A DNA stretch of 64,000 bases from Miscanthus floridulus (taxonomy: Eukaryota > Streptophyta > Magnoliopsida > Poales > Poaceae). The position numbers and the translations under genes are program-made. The notes under the pieces were generated by a model, which made no database searches, was not told where the DNA came from, and saw nothing but the letters and a program-made list of their open reading frames with translations. Below, piece by piece: positions 33,908-46,815 of the stretch. The number at the start of each line of letters is the position of its first letter. Position 1 is the first letter of the stretch. The DNA is taken from the NCBI RefSeq assembly GCF_019320115.1, contig NC_089598.1:81364059-81428058 (forward strand), given 5' to 3'.

Positions 33908-35151
33908 TGTTGACGGTCACTAACACCAATTATAAACCATCAACATAACCTGCATTTATATTTAATTCCATCACCAAACATAGGTATAGGAGTTTAAACT
34001 AATGAATTCTAGGAGCTTTGGTGATTTCATCACTGCAGGGGGATTTATCTAGAAAATAGATCCTAGGACTACTGTCAAACACTCCAAACAAGCAAACCGA
34101 TGACATTCAACCTGCGAAAACTACGAAAGACAACTCTAGAAGGTTCTAGGTGACACTAGCCGAAGCTTGGGCCAAATGGCCATGAAAGTGGGCTGGCCGG
34201 CCTAGCCCATAGGCCGGCTAGCCTGCCACAAAGCCCGCTCGCCCTCTGCTGCCTCGTACTCATTCCTAAGATCTACACCGTTGATTTTAAGGTGGTTTTA
34301 TGTCAGTGTATCCAATGGTGATCGAGGGAGTTGACGCGGATCGATGACATGGCGATTCCTTGCCCCCTACTCCACCTCGACCTATATATAGCAGCCCCTA
34401 CCCCCTCCCTAGAGCCATCCTAAAACTCTAATTCATATTCTCCTCGTCAGGATCAGAGCTAGCTATCAAGAGAAGATTAGTCCTCCATAGGATCTAGTCT
34501 TGTAAATAATAGTGAGGTAGAGCGTGAGGAAAGAGTTTGGAGGAAGTGTCGGCCTGTTGGTGCTCTCTATGTGACTTGTACACTGGTGGAGTCAAGTTCT
34601 ACTTGACCTTGCTTCTAAGGATTCTCTGGTAATCAACATCTAATTCAAGTAAGCATTGTATTTATATTACTCGTCAGGTTTGTAACTCTTTTGAGCACTT
34701 TAATCTATAGGACGCTAGGTTAATGTAGTAATTGTAGGTGTAAGCGTGGTGCTTAGACCTGGTTACTTGTGGAAGTACCCTACATTTTGGATCAGTGGTA
34801 GCTCACGAGGGTGACTCTTATAGCCTCATTGAATCCTCTGTAGCCCACCTCCCATTTGTAGGCCTAGCTAGATTTGGTTACTATAGGAAACATACTCTGC
34901 ATGTGTTTCCCTTAGTAATATCCCCCGTTGAACAATAGAAGACATAGCTTACCGAAGTTAGAACTAGAAGACCTCTGTGATCTCCTCTATACTCCTATTA
35001 TCTTAAGTCTTGTTGCTACTCCAGGTTAAGTTAGACGTAGTTACTCTCACATGTTTCCCTATGGATACGATACTTGGAATACTTCCGGGTGCAAGCTACA
35101 GCAGTATCCATGCGCTTGTGGATTAATTTGTGTGCATTAAATATACCAACA
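33908..35151 (+). repeat. E3 5' LTR
   Basis: It runs from TGTTGACGGTCACTAACACC to ATATACCAACA. TATATATAG at about 34384-34392 is the likely TATA box. Confidence 0.9.
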
Positions 35152-35158
35152 AGCTTTC

Positions 35159-35176
35159 TGGCGTCATTGCCAGGAA
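35159..35176 (+). promoter_or_regulatory. E3 primer binding site, tRNA-Asp type
   Basis: TGGCGTCATTGCCAGGAA lies 8 bases after the LTR end and is close to the Athila consensus. Confidence 0.75.
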
Positions 35177-35260
35177 AACGGTTGCTAAGTTAACTTTGAA
35201 CCTAGCTTAACCTTGTACATTATATCTTTTACTTTCTTTTATTCTTTTTTTCCTTTTATC

Positions 35261-36920
35261 ATGAATTTCACTCCTATCCACCTATACGCTGCACCTACGA
35301 GCGCGCACTTAAAGCCACCAGAATCTTCAAACCCCATCCTAACACCTAGCTATGAGCAGCGCCCGTGTTTTATAAAATTAATTCAGGATAAATCCTTCTC
35401 GGGAGATGGAGATGAAAACCCATACTAACACCTATGGGAGTTTGCGCAAACCTATGCATGCTTGCATATTGCTGGCATGCCTGATGAGACCATAAGATGG
35501 AAGTTGTTTTTCGTTCTCTTTAACAGGGAGAGCTAAACAATGGTACAGTCAAACCGTAGGAAGTATGCAAGGAGATTGGGAAACATTATGCTCTAAATTT
35601 TGTTTACATTTCTTTTCCATCTCTAAGGTGGTTAGCCTTCGAAAAGAGGTTCTAAATTTTAGAAAACTAGAAGAAGAATCTCTTGCAACATCATGGGATC
35701 ATTTTAATGACCTCATCATCACTGGCCCAGACCTTGCCATTCAAGAACCGGTGCTTCTTCAACATTTTTACATAGGTCTTAGGCAAGGATTCCATAGAAT
35801 CCCTTGATGCAGCCTCTAGAGAAGCTTTCCTTCATCTGTCTGCTAGTGAAGCAAGGTCTATGCTTGATAAGATTAGTGGAAAAACTCCCTGCACTAGCAT
35901 TCATAATGAACTCCCCGAGAAAGAGAAGGAATCATCTCCTGATCAAGAAGAGGAAGTTTTGATAGCCAAATCATAATCATTCCAATTCCAAGATTTAGCT
36001 ATCAATACCAAACCATCAACACCCTAAAATCCTCCAAAGGAAGAAGAAATTCAACCTTTGGAAATCCCTTTTAAGGCTAATCTTTTTATGCTGATTTTGG
36101 GAAAACTTATTGCTACATAAGAGGCCTTCGAGCGAATATAATTCGAATCCTCTCAAGAAGTGATCTCTTAGGAAGCGTCCTTATTCCCATGTAGGACATT
36201 GGCAAGAACTCAAGGGTGACATGTCAAGTGATACTATAGAAGGAGAGCTGAGTCATTTAGCCAATCCTATCTTCTCCCCTTCTATGCCCACATTAGATGT
36301 CTCATCTGAACCCATCTTTAAACCCATCATTGATCCTGATGAGTCCCCTTATGATCTTTCTCCTAAGTCTCATGATGATCCTCGAAATCCATTAAGACAA
36401 CTGAAGCATAGGAGTCATCAAGACCACAAGGATGATCGAGAAGAGCAACGACAATGGCTAGAATATATTAAGAACTCATATGTCATTGCTAAAGAATGGA
36501 TGGATAAGGACGAAACCTTATGGGTAGAATCCAAACTTAATTCAGATCCAATATGGTGAGCTTAAGTCAATATCCTTAATAAACATGACTCATCCAAGTT
36601 TGGAGGAGACCTTAGACAAGATCAACCCGAGAGTCACCAATCCATGGGAAATCTTGGACAATAAAATGTCCAATCAATGTCATAGGCATAGAATGATGGA
36701 GAGAATGTTTTTGCCTATGGACATTCATGAAGAATCACCCTTGGAGTTTAAAAAGGAACATTACATTATCGAGCATGGAAGCCATTTCATTAACACCTCA
36801 TCGAATCCATGCTCGCATAAGAAATCTCCTGAATCATTTGGTCTCTCTAACATTGCCACACACAAGATCTTCAATCCCCTCATACTCCCTGTCATAAAGA
36901 CTTTGAAAGGGTGGTTGTAG
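35261..36920 (+). pseudogene. E3 gag-like ORF, broken
   Basis: The ATG at 35261 opens PPESSNPILTPSYEQRP, as in E1. The gag core is recognisable in other frames (GDWETLCSKFCLHFF and LLQHFYIGL in 35565-35807). The variable tail follows in 36221-36559 and 36585-36920. Frameshifts separate each part. The protease-RT section that should follow in an autonomous relative is not present. Confidence 0.65.
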
Positions 36921-38214
36921 ATGCATATGTTTATCATAAATATTGCAAATCTCATTGGCATAAATCTTGAGATAGGCACCCAAAGATTGGTGTTGGAGGG
37001 GAAACCACTTCACCAATTAGAAACAATTCGAAGGTTTCCCAAGGACAAGCTTCTATCCTAAAACATGCACTTTTAGGAAGATAACATGAGCCTTCACCTT
37101 TCGCTATAATGCCCTTGTGAAATGAGCATAGAAATATAATTGTGAAAATATTCCTTCGGGTATTTTTGTAACTAACCATTCTAGGTTTGAAGCAAAAAGG
37201 ATGAATGATGACGACGCAAGGTATGTCCAACCAATTATCATGCAACATTGAATCACATTCACACATGAGAGTTCTATCATCCAAACTTGATTTTGCTACA
37301 AAATTCAAGTACGGGGGATGAACTGAAAAATCTTATGCCATGTTGCTAATTTTTTGTTGTCTCTACCTTTAAGCCATGCTCAATTTGCTAAATAACAATC
37401 ATGCCTCTTTCATCTCCAATTGAATAAATCTCTATAATGCTTTCATGCTACCTTTGTTTACTATAGTATGTTCAAGGTTTGGAGTTTGTTCATACATCTC
37501 ATAAATTAAGCATGGTGCTTAGTTTAGGAGTGTTGATCTTACTTTCAAAGGCTTTTTAAATTAAGCGTGGTGCTTAGGTTAAAATGCTTTCCTAGATTAA
37601 ATTAGACATGGTGTCTAGTTTGATTTTTGAACCAAGAATATGCTATAGTAGATACTGGTCATTTTGTTAGACTAACCCATGCAGGAAACTCTTAATTCAA
37701 TATTGATAAGTCACGAGATGAATTCAAATCGGAGATGAAGTCAGGCACATAACGAACTCTAATAACATTGCACAAAGAAGACACAGCTCATTCATCATGA
37801 TGGAAGAATCTATAAGTATCAAAGTTCATTCACTTTGTCTTCTACTACAAGTTACCTTTGCCTTGAGCCATGCTTGTATAAAACATGATAAACAAAATCT
37901 ATGCTAAAGCAATCCTAAAACCATCTTTTCATTAGCATAGATGTAATTCATAAAATTTATGGACAACAATCCATAATTCAAATTTGTTGTATTCCCTCGG
38001 GTATGTCTCCACTAACATTTTGTAGGGATGAATGAATACAAGCTATGCTTGTCCATGGTTTGGCATGAATCTACAAACCTAGCCACCACTGTAGCTATGG
38101 AACAAAGAGGATGAGTGCCATAAAACATGATCAGTAATCAAAGCACTCACTCATAGGAAGTGGATGAGCAAATCAACAGATCTGAGGCATACAACAATGA
38201 ATGAGTGGAGCGGA

Positions 38215-38275
38215 AGGTCCAACAAGATGTCAAGATCAAAGAGCAAAAAGATGGCATAACAAAAGGATGAGAAAG
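38215..38275 (+). pseudogene. Integrase C-terminal leftover in E3
   Basis: A short frame reads QDQRAKRWHNKRMRKK, matching the KRWHNKR tail of the E1 integrase. It marks the 3' breakpoint side of the deletion that removed pol. A similar trace occurs in E2 (minus, about 19380-19450). Confidence 0.55.
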
Positions 38276-39179
38276 AAAGGGTGCAATTTAGGAAACAAAA
38301 AGCTCATGAACACTCAAGCTGCGAGGCTAGCCGAACAAGGAAAACTTCAAGAAAAAGGGAAAGACCATCACGAGTCACTTACTCTTCATCACATGGTGTC
38401 ATCATGCTCCAATGACAAAGGTAACATCCTAAGATAAATGGTCATTACTTAAAAGGCTTTTCCTTGATTCTGGTATGCACATAAATAAGAAACAAAACAT
38501 GTTTGGGTTACAACTCCATCACTTAATCCAACCTGACTAACTCAACATGTTCTTTAAGCTTGTTCCTAGCACCACTTTCTTGATCTCATAGTTTTAACCA
38601 AATGAGCTAAAACATTGCACATCCTATCTCTAGAAGATGATAGTCATAATCAAGTAAAGATTGATATATTATGCATAGATAGACGATCCTTCCATGAGTT
38701 AAGCAATTCAACCCTTTTAGCCAAATGTACTTAAATGCTACATTCATACTCAATCTTCTGATCTTATCACCCATGTTGTAATTGAACAAAGCACATAAAC
38801 ATCAACTTCATCATATTCAATGTCCCTAAGGTTGGAGAAGAAGAATAAAATTTTGGTTTTGTTGGTGTTTTTCTCACCAATAGAGCCCATGCACTTGATC
38901 TCTACCTTGTCTCATGAGTAGGATACACTTCAAGCAAAGTATGAGAGAGTCAGTTGATTCTCCAAATTTCTACAATTGTTCTGAACCTGTCAAACCAAAG
39001 TCCAAACTCAAAACCAAGACGGGTTTGTGGAGGGAGGTGACATCACCATTAAAGGCGTCATCACAAGAATCCTCCTCTTTAGAGCAAACCGAGGTATTTG
39101 GTCAATAAACTTCACAAGGAGAAGTCCGGTTCGAAGAACTTACAACACCAAACTCTCACCGAAAGAGCTAGCTTGAGGG

Positions 39180-40813
39180 AGAAGCACTCCCATGTATCCA
39201 GGTAAGTATTGTTCCCCTTTTGTTTTAGTTTTAGTTTCTTTTAATAGTTAAAAGAATGATGAATAAAAACAAAATAAAAATTTATCTTTGCATTAGTCAT
39301 TTATAGTAATAATGTGTGATCTAGTAAAATTAAAAACAAAATAAAAAGAGTGTGTATCTAGGTTGCTTTAATTTGAGAGTTGAATAAAATAAAGAGGACT
39401 CAGAATAATCTCTTAAATGGAAATGATAATAGTTGCTCTGTTGTAATTCCTTTCAAGTACCTAGTTTTCAGCCTTGAATTCTCTCTGAGTTTTGGATACG
39501 ACTGTTTTGATATAAGGATTTACTCTTGAACTTGAAACTCGTGGGTAGCATATGCTTGATCTAAGTCTAGGTAATTGACTGGATATGATATGAGAAGGTC
39601 TGAGCTACTGTTTATCTTGTTCCAAGTGACACTAAAGTTCTAGAGATTTACTTTCTAAAAAACACAAAAATGCTATATGATGAGTTCCTATATGACAAAG
39701 CTTGAATTCCTACCAGAGCCATACATGTTATTTAGGCTAGGAAAACTTCCACATATATGCTGCTTGCTTTTGCATTGAGTTTTGTCAAGCTTTGTTGACC
39801 CTTATGAGAGATTTGTCATGCTCTTAAAATCAAGATCACATACACACCACCCAAATATGCACTACTCCTACACTGGGGGTAGGCTCAAAAACATGCCTTC
39901 CATCTAGATCCACCCAAAAATGTTTTACTCCTACACTAGGAGTGAATACAAAAACATGTTTGATAGGTTTTCCATCCACTCAAAATAAATGCTCAAGTTA
40001 TTGTTGATATCTCTCTTCAAAGTTTGTTGCAGAAAAGAGACATGGGCTATACAAAAGTTATTCATAAAAAAGTAAAAAAGAGAGTTGAGAAAAAAATGGA
40101 CAAGTGTCCGAGATATCTAAAACAATGGTACTTAGATGCCCGCTTGAAAAATAAAGAAAGAGATGAATAAGATAGCCCCTATTCTCTTGCAAAATTATTT
40201 CCAAGTTTCAAAAGAGAGATAAGTTTTCAAGGAGCAAAGTAGAATTAGGTTAGCCACCATATATATCCACCATTACATCCACACACATGCACATCTTGAT
40301 TTGATTGTATGACTCAACTCTCTTTGGATCCATTGTTTGACTTTACAATATATGCATTGCAAGTATGCTCTAGTTTTCTCCCTACACATAAACTCCACAT
40401 AAGCTTTAGTTGTAGGAAGAGAAAAGGCATAACATCATTGTTGCCTTTGTGAGGATCCACAAATACCACATATATTGAGAGACTTGAGAGTGTCATACAA
40501 AGGAATCTCTGAGTTTTATTTTGAAAACTTATAAAAACTCTAGAACAGTGGTGAAACAAAGAACTTGAGACATAGTGCTTGACTTGATCGTTCTGTCTTT
40601 CAATTGCTCAAGACCCAAGTGAAGGCTAAGAAGCCCCATGGTTGAAGGTAATATGGGTATGTTTGAAAGTTAGATCAGTTTATTCTAATTCGGAGGAGAA
40701 TTTTTATTGAACGCATGTGTACTTTTGAGGCGTGAAAGCATTGTAGCAACTCCTGATCCATTGCTGAGTTTAGCTTTGCTCAGGGACTAGCAAAGGTTAA
40801 GCTTGGGGGAGCT
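39180..40813 (+). other. E3 3' non-coding region with hairpins and polypurine tract
   Basis: It is non-coding and collinear with E1 30790-32373. The hairpins are at 39862-39882 (CTACTCC ... GGGGTAG, one G-U pair) and 39927-39943 (ACTCCTA CAC TAGGAGT, seven perfect pairs). The polypurine tract AAGCTTGGGGGAGCT is at 40799-40813. Confidence 0.7.
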
Positions 40814-42096
40814 TGTTGACAATCACTAACACCAATTATAAACCATAAACATAACTTGCATTTATATTTAATTCCATTCCCAAACATAGGTTGTGGGGTT
40901 TAAACTAATGAATTCCATGAACTTTGGTGATTTCATGACTGTAGAAGGATTTATCTAGAAAATAGCTCTCGAGACCACTATCATACACTCTAAACAAGCA
41001 AACCGACGACAACAAGTGATTCAAACCACGAAAACTATGAAAGACAACTCTAGAAGGTTTTAGAAGACACCACACCGAAGCTTGGGCCAAACAGACATGA
41101 AAGTGGGTCGGCTAGCCTAGCCCATAGGCTGACCAGCCTGCCACGAAGCCCGCTCGCCCTCCGCTACCTCGTACTCATTCCTAAGATCTACACTGTTGAT
41201 TTTAAGATGGTTTTAGGTCAGTTTATCCAATGGTGATCAAGGGAGTTGACATAGATCGATCATGTGGCAATTGCTTGCCCCCTACTCCACCTCGATTCCT
41301 TGCCCCCTACTCCACCTTCAGCCTATATATAGAAGCGCCTACCCCCTCCCTAGAGCCATCCTAAAACCCTAATTCATATTCTCCTCATCAGGATCAAGCC
41401 AGCTATCAAGAAAAGATTAGTCCTCCATAGGATCTAGTCTTACAAATAATAGTGAGATAGAGTGTGAGGGAAGAGTTTGGAGGAAGTGCCTAGCTTATCA
41501 GTGCTCTCATCTATGGCTTGTACCCTGGCGGAATTAAGTTCTACTTGAGCTTGCTTCTGAGGATTCTCTAGTAATCGACTTCTAAATTCAAGTAAGCATC
41601 GTGTTTATATTGTTCATCAGGTTCATAACTCTTTGAGTGCTTTAATCTATAGGACGCTCTAGGTTTAAAGTAGTAATTGTAGGTGTAAGCGTGGTGCTTA
41701 GACTGGGTTACTTGTTGATGTACCCTATATTCTGGATCAGTGGTAGCTCACAAGAGTGACTCTTATAGCCTCGTTGAATCCTTTGTAGTCCACCTTCTGT
41801 TTGGAGGCCTAATAGGATTTAGTTACTATAGGAAACATACTCTGCTTGTGTTTCCCTTAGTAATATCCCCCGTTGAACAATAGAAGACATTGCTTATCGA
41901 AGTTAGAACTAGAAGACTTATGTGATCTTCTCTATACTCCTATTATCTTAAATCTTGTTGCTACTCTGGGTTAAGTTAGACGTAGTTTCTCTCACACATT
42001 TCCTAGTGGATATGATACTTGGAATACTTCTGGGTGAAAGCTATAGCGGTATCCGTGTGCTTGAGGATTTATCTGTGTGCGTTAAATATACCAACA
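40814..42096 (+). repeat. E3 3' LTR
   Basis: It starts TGTTGACAATCACTAACACC and ends ATATACCAACA. A short local duplication of the CTTGCCCCCTACTCCACCT phrase (near 41274 and 41301) distinguishes it from the 5' LTR and accounts for part of its extra length. Confidence 0.9.
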
Positions 42097-42769
42097 ATGC
42101 TAGTGCATGAAGTCCTTCCACAAATTCTATCAAGCATAGACCTTACTTTACTAGGAGACAAAAGATGGAAAGCTCCTCTAGAGGCTTGATCAAGGGATCA
42201 TGTGGAGACCTTGCTAAGACCCATATAAAAATGTTGATGAAGTATCGGGTCTTGAAAGGCAAGGTTCGGGCCAGTGATGATGAGGTTATTAAAATGATCC
42301 CATGATGTGACAAGAGATTCTTCATCTAGTTGTCTAAAATTTAGAACATCTTTCCGAAGACTAACCACTCAAGAGATGGGAAAGAAATGTAAACAAAATT
42401 TAGAGAATAATGTTTCCCAATCTCCTTGCATACTTCCTACAGTTTGACTATACCATTGTTTAGCTCTTCCCCTCAAAGAGAACGAAAACAACTTCCATCT
42501 TATGATTTCATCAGACATGCCAGCGATACGCAAGCATGCACAGGTCTATGCAAACTCCCATATGTGTGAGTATGGGTTTTCATTGCCTTCTCCTAAGAAG
42601 GATTGTTCCCAAATCAGGTTTATTAAACACGGGTGTAGCTCATAGCCAGGTGTTAAGATAGGCTCTAAAGATTTTAGTGGCTATCCATGCTAAAAGGAAA
42701 AAGTAAAACAAAAGATAAAAAGTCAAGCTAGGTTCGTAGTTAATTCAGCAACCATTTCCCCGACAGCGG
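42097..42769 (-). mobile_element. E2 internal region, segment 1 (primer site and gag N-terminus)
   Basis: Minus-strand gag starts at an ATG at 42688, followed by decayed gag with the LTPGYEL-like and gag-core blocks in several frames. Upstream (minus) is CCGCTGTCGGGGAAATGG, the inner part of a tRNA-Asp-type primer site, cut by the copia LTR end at 42770. The 5' LTR of E2 must therefore lie beyond the right end of the window, on the far side of the copia element. Confidence 0.8.
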
Positions 42770-44323
42770 TGAAAGGTCCTAATGGCTAGAGGGGGTGAAT
42801 AACCTATAAAAAATTACAACAACACTTAAACAAAGCGGTTAGACAAGTATGAGACGAAGTGAATGTTGCACTAGCCTACTAAAAATGCAAGCCACCTAAC
42901 CACAATTCTAGTTGCTTCAATCACACTCAAGGCTAAGTCACTACCACTAAGTTAGTGAGCTCTCAAAGACTAACTAAAGAGTCTCATTAACCACTAGACA
43001 ACACACAAGCTAGCTCTCAAAACTAGTTACATTAAGGAGCTAAGCTACACTGGGAAGGTAAATACTAGAGTGGTAGAGATGTTTATACCGCCATATAGAG
43101 GAGTGAGCCAATCACAAGATGAAGCCAATCAATCACAATAGAATCCCGGTGACAAGAGATGACACAATGATTTTTCACCGAGATTCATTTGCTTGCCGGC
43201 AAGCGAGTCCCCGTTGTGGTGGTACACTCACTTGGAGGTTCATGCGCTAATTGGCATCACACGCCAAACCCACAATAGGGTGCCGCACAACCAACATAAG
43301 ATGAGGATCACACATGCCTCGAGCAATCCACTAGAGTACCTTTTGCCTCTCCGCCGAGGAAAGGTCAAGAACCCCTCACAATCACCATGATCGGAGCCAG
43401 AGATAATCACCTTCCTCCCCTTAATGATCCTCGCTGCACCAAGCCATCTAGGTGGCGACACCACCAAGAGAAACAAGTGAATCCCGCAGTGAAACACAAT
43501 CACCAAGTGCCTCTAGATGAAATCACTCAAGCAATGCACTTGGATTCACTCCTGATCTCACAAAGAAGATGAATAAATGATGGAGATGAGTGGGAGGGCT
43601 TTAGCTAAGCTCACAAGGTTGCTATATCAATGCAAACAGCCAAGAGAGTAAGCTTGAGCCAGCCAAACAACTTATATAGGCATCCCAGTGTCTGGTCGAC
43701 ATGACCGTACGCACGCTCCCAGCGTCTAGTCGCATGATATGCACCACGCGTCCCCCTACCTTCAACCATAGTCGCTCGATCTCTAAGGTCGGCAGCCCTT
43801 CTTCACGCGTTAAGTAATGACCGGACACGTCGTCCGAAAGATCGGATGTGCTGATCGTGTCAGTTCATGCTCGCACGCGCCAAGGCCACGACCTAACCAG
43901 ACGCGCTGCTCCCCATGGTGACCCAGCGTCAGATCGATTCCAGTAAGGCACCAGAGCCAATTTTCTTTGACCAGACATGTTAGGTCATGCATGTCCAGAC
44001 ACACCGATGAGTCCAGTCACCTCTACCTGGCTCTGCTAATTTTGTCAGCGTACATCACCTCTGATCGGACGTGGCACCGTCGCATCAAATCGTCTCCTTG
44101 CACTAGCGTTCGGTCAACAGACTGAAGCCAAGCCATAGTTGCATGCTACTGACCGGACACACCAGTCCAGCATTAGGTCACTGTAACCAGCGCATTCTTA
44201 GCTCCAACATCGCCACCCTTGCTCAAAATGTGACAACCACCAAGTGTATCAGATTGTGCACAAGTGTTGGCATATTTTCACAAACATTTTCAAGGGTGTT
44301 AGCACTCACTAAAATCTAAATGC
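42770..44323 (-). repeat. 3' LTR of the minus-strand copia element (partial)
   Basis: On the minus strand it ends ...GCCATTAGGACCTTTCA at 42770. It has a TATA box CCTATATAAG (43671-43680) and many copies of a GACCGGACGC/GTCCGGTC-like phrase upstream. Its 5' boundary cannot be fixed: at 44323, where the young LTR element sits, the sequence passes directly to RT codons, so the RT C-terminus, RNase H and possibly the LTR start are deleted. Confidence 0.65.
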
Positions 44324-44328
44324 ATATG

Positions 44329-44728
44329 TGTGGGGGATATACCCCCGGGTACCACAAGATGGTACATGGGCCGCACCATCCGAGGTGGCCTGGCCCATAA
44401 GATCGAGGCGTGCACAACAAGATTACAAGTTGTACTAGATATTGTAATAGTACCAAATAGGATACTTTACTTGTAACCCTCCTCCTCCAGACTATATAAG
44501 GAGAGGCAGGGGTCCCCCTCAGGGAGGACAACAGATCCCACCCCAGATCAATACAAATAACAGAGCACAGGACGTAGGGTTTTACGCCACACTGGCGGCC
44601 TGAACCTGTATAAATCTTGTGTCTTGTGCCTCTATAACCATCTGGTTCCTGATTACACGCACCGTCTACCGATAATCTACCACCATGGGCACCCCCCTCG
44701 GTGGACTGCCGACCATATTTTATCGACA
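44329..44728 (+). repeat. 5' LTR of the non-coding element
   Basis: It runs from TGTGGGGGATATACCCCCGG (a near-palindromic start) to TTTTATCGACA. A TATA box ACTATATAAGG lies near 44493. Confidence 0.95.
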
Positions 44729-44729
44729 G

Positions 44730-44747
44730 TGGCGCGCTAGGTAGGGG
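44730..44747 (+). promoter_or_regulatory. Primer binding site of the non-coding element
   Basis: TGGCGCGCTAGGTAGGGG differs by one base from the site at 12531-12548. Confidence 0.8.
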
Positions 44748-45662
44748 TCCCCTTTTAGGGGTTGTGCGTGCTGATCTTCTGGTGAATCAGATGGGATCCT
44801 CTTTATCAACACCACCCATGGTGACTTCAGCTGCCGTAGTGATCTGTCCCAGTCAAGATCGATCCCGGCTTTCAGCCTCCGCCGAGCTCCGACCACCAGA
44901 CCACCAGACCATGTCCTGAGCGGCTCCGCCGAGCCTAGACCACCAGACCACATCCCGAGCGGCTCCGCCGAGCTCCGACCACCAGACCACATCGCAATGA
45001 TGATCGCCACAAAGAACGGCGCTATGACAACCGCGACCACCGTCACGACAGGTCGGAAAGCTCGAGGACCGGACAACTTCGTCATCGCTGACCAGATTTC
45101 TATCTAAAGATAAGTACACTTCTAATATTTATATTTAATATAATTTTCATTACGACGTTTCTCCACAACGTCCTTGTCATGATTATTCTTCAAATAATGT
45201 TTGTCCATATATACAATCTTAAATATAACATACAGCTATACTTAATGCAAATCCTCGACCAGTCATGTTGACGCTCGATGTCTCTAGAAAAGGCCCTGTC
45301 TCTGGCTCCTCCCTACACGTGCACGAGCGTCTTCCCTCTGCGTTATGGGTGGTCGGCAGCGGCTCCTTAGCAACGCTTTGTTCATCCTACATGTGCACAG
45401 GCTCCGCGCCCCGTGTTATGGTTAACGGGCTAGCTAGGGCTGGAGACTCAGCTGCATACTAACTGGCCGGGCAATTTATATTAAGAATAAACACAAACTT
45501 CACATTAACACTGATGTTTACAAAGCACCAACTGCTTTATCACATCATGCTCATGACTGCTGAGCGTTATTTCTTCATTGCTGATTTTTTCTCCATAAAT
45601 TATTATTTTGTACATCATGTACTACCATTCTACATATTTATATTGTAGGAATTTCGAGCTAT

Positions 45663-45885
45663 GTTCGGGGACTTCGTCGCTCGCTTCTTGACCTACGCTC
45701 GGGGACTACCCCGATCACTCTTCGACCACGGCTCGGGGACTTTGTCGCTCGCTCCTTGACCTGCGCTCGGGGACTGCCTTGATCACTCTCCGACCATGGC
45801 TCGGGGACTTCGTCGCTCGCTCCTCGACCTATGCTCGGGGACTGCCTCGACCACTCTCCGACCATGGCTTGGGGACTTTGCGTCT
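45663..45885 (+). repeat. 68-bp tandem repeat, three units plus a partial one
   Basis: Copies start at 45663, 45731, 45799 and 45867. Each contains two CTCGGGGACT phrases plus CGCTCGCT and CGACCATG-like blocks. Non-coding. Confidence 0.85.
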
Positions 45886-46410
45886 CGACTACATGTGACT
45901 GGCAACTCGCATATAGTTGGGATATTTTTTCTCACTTAGACCTTGCTACAAGGCTCATACCTCGCCTTCCAGCAAGCTCGGGGACTACATCGGTACGATG
46001 CACCTGCCGGTGCATCTCATATCGCCTGTACGACGATTGGATTCTCAACTTAACTGGGAATTCTTTTTAGACCCTGGCACCACGTTCCTACGTCACCTAC
46101 TACTAGGCTCGGGGACTAAGTGGGCACACTTCACCTTGCGGTGAATGTGTTTGTTTTTCGTCTACTATGCCTCTGATGATCAAGGACGCTACGCTTCAAG
46201 ATGCACTTACATTTCTTTTCAGAAATACAAGTGGGCACACTTCCCAGGACGGAAATCTTTTTCTTTCTTTTTAAGAGCACCATACATTCTTCGGACAACC
46301 TACTTCTCCGGTGACAACGGTGGTCGGAGATGTCAAGAACTCAAGCCTCACTGTTCGGAGAAGGTTAAAATGGCGTGTCGCATCAGAATACATGGCGCTC
46401 GGGGACTAGC

Positions 46411-46810
46411 TGTGGGGGATATACCCCCGGGTACCACAAGATGGTACATGGGCCGCACCATCCGAGGTGGCCCGGCCCGTAAGATCGAGGCGTGCACAAC
46501 AAGATTACAAGTTGTACTAGATATTGTAATAGTACCAAATAGGATACTTTACTTGTAACCCTCCTCCTCCAGACTATATAAGGAGAGGCAGGGGTCCCCC
46601 TCAGGGAGGACAACAGATCCCACCCCAGATCAATACAAATAACAGAGCACAGGACGTAGGGTTTTACGCCACACTGGTGGCCTAAACCTGTATAAATCTT
46701 GTGTCTTGTGCCTCTATAATCATCTGGTTCCTGATTACACGCACCGTCTACCGATAATCTACCACCATGGGCACCACCCTCGGTGGACTGCCGACCATAT
46801 TTCATCGACA
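46411..46810 (+). repeat. 3' LTR of the non-coding element
   Basis: It is about 98% identical to 44329-44728 by eye count. It is preceded by GCTCGGGGACTAGC, a possible but weak polypurine tract. Confidence 0.95.
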
Positions 46811-46815
46811 ATATG

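Larger units (their letters stand above)
33908..42096 (+). mobile_element. E3: non-autonomous Athila-like element (no pol)
   Basis: The LTRs are at 33908-35151 and 40814-42096, with a perfect 5-bp target duplication ATGCT at 33903-33907 and 42097-42101. The internal region has a tRNA-Asp-type primer site, a decayed gag-like ORF, a trace of the integrase C-terminus near 38217, and the shared 3' non-coding region. RT and RNase H are absent. It was probably mobilised by enzymes of an E1-like relative. Confidence 0.9.
44329..46810 (+). mobile_element. Young non-coding LTR element (LARD/Dasheng-like), 2.48 kb
   Basis: Two 400-bp LTRs (44329-44728 and 46411-46810) differ at about seven positions by eye. 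A perfect target duplication ATATG flanks the element (44324-44328, 46811-46815). The primer site TGGCGCGCTAGGTAGGGG is at 44730-44747. The 1.68 kb interior has no gag or pol and is rich in GCTCGGGGACT phrases and tandem repeats. Because its primer site matches RIRE2-like elements, it was probably mobilised in trans by one, as reported for Dasheng and RIRE2 in rice. Confidence 0.9.

Noticed and set aside
45265..45865. Short open frames in the 2.5 kb LTR element
   Set aside because: They lie in tandem repeats, lack gag or pol similarity and are not shared in frame between repeat units.
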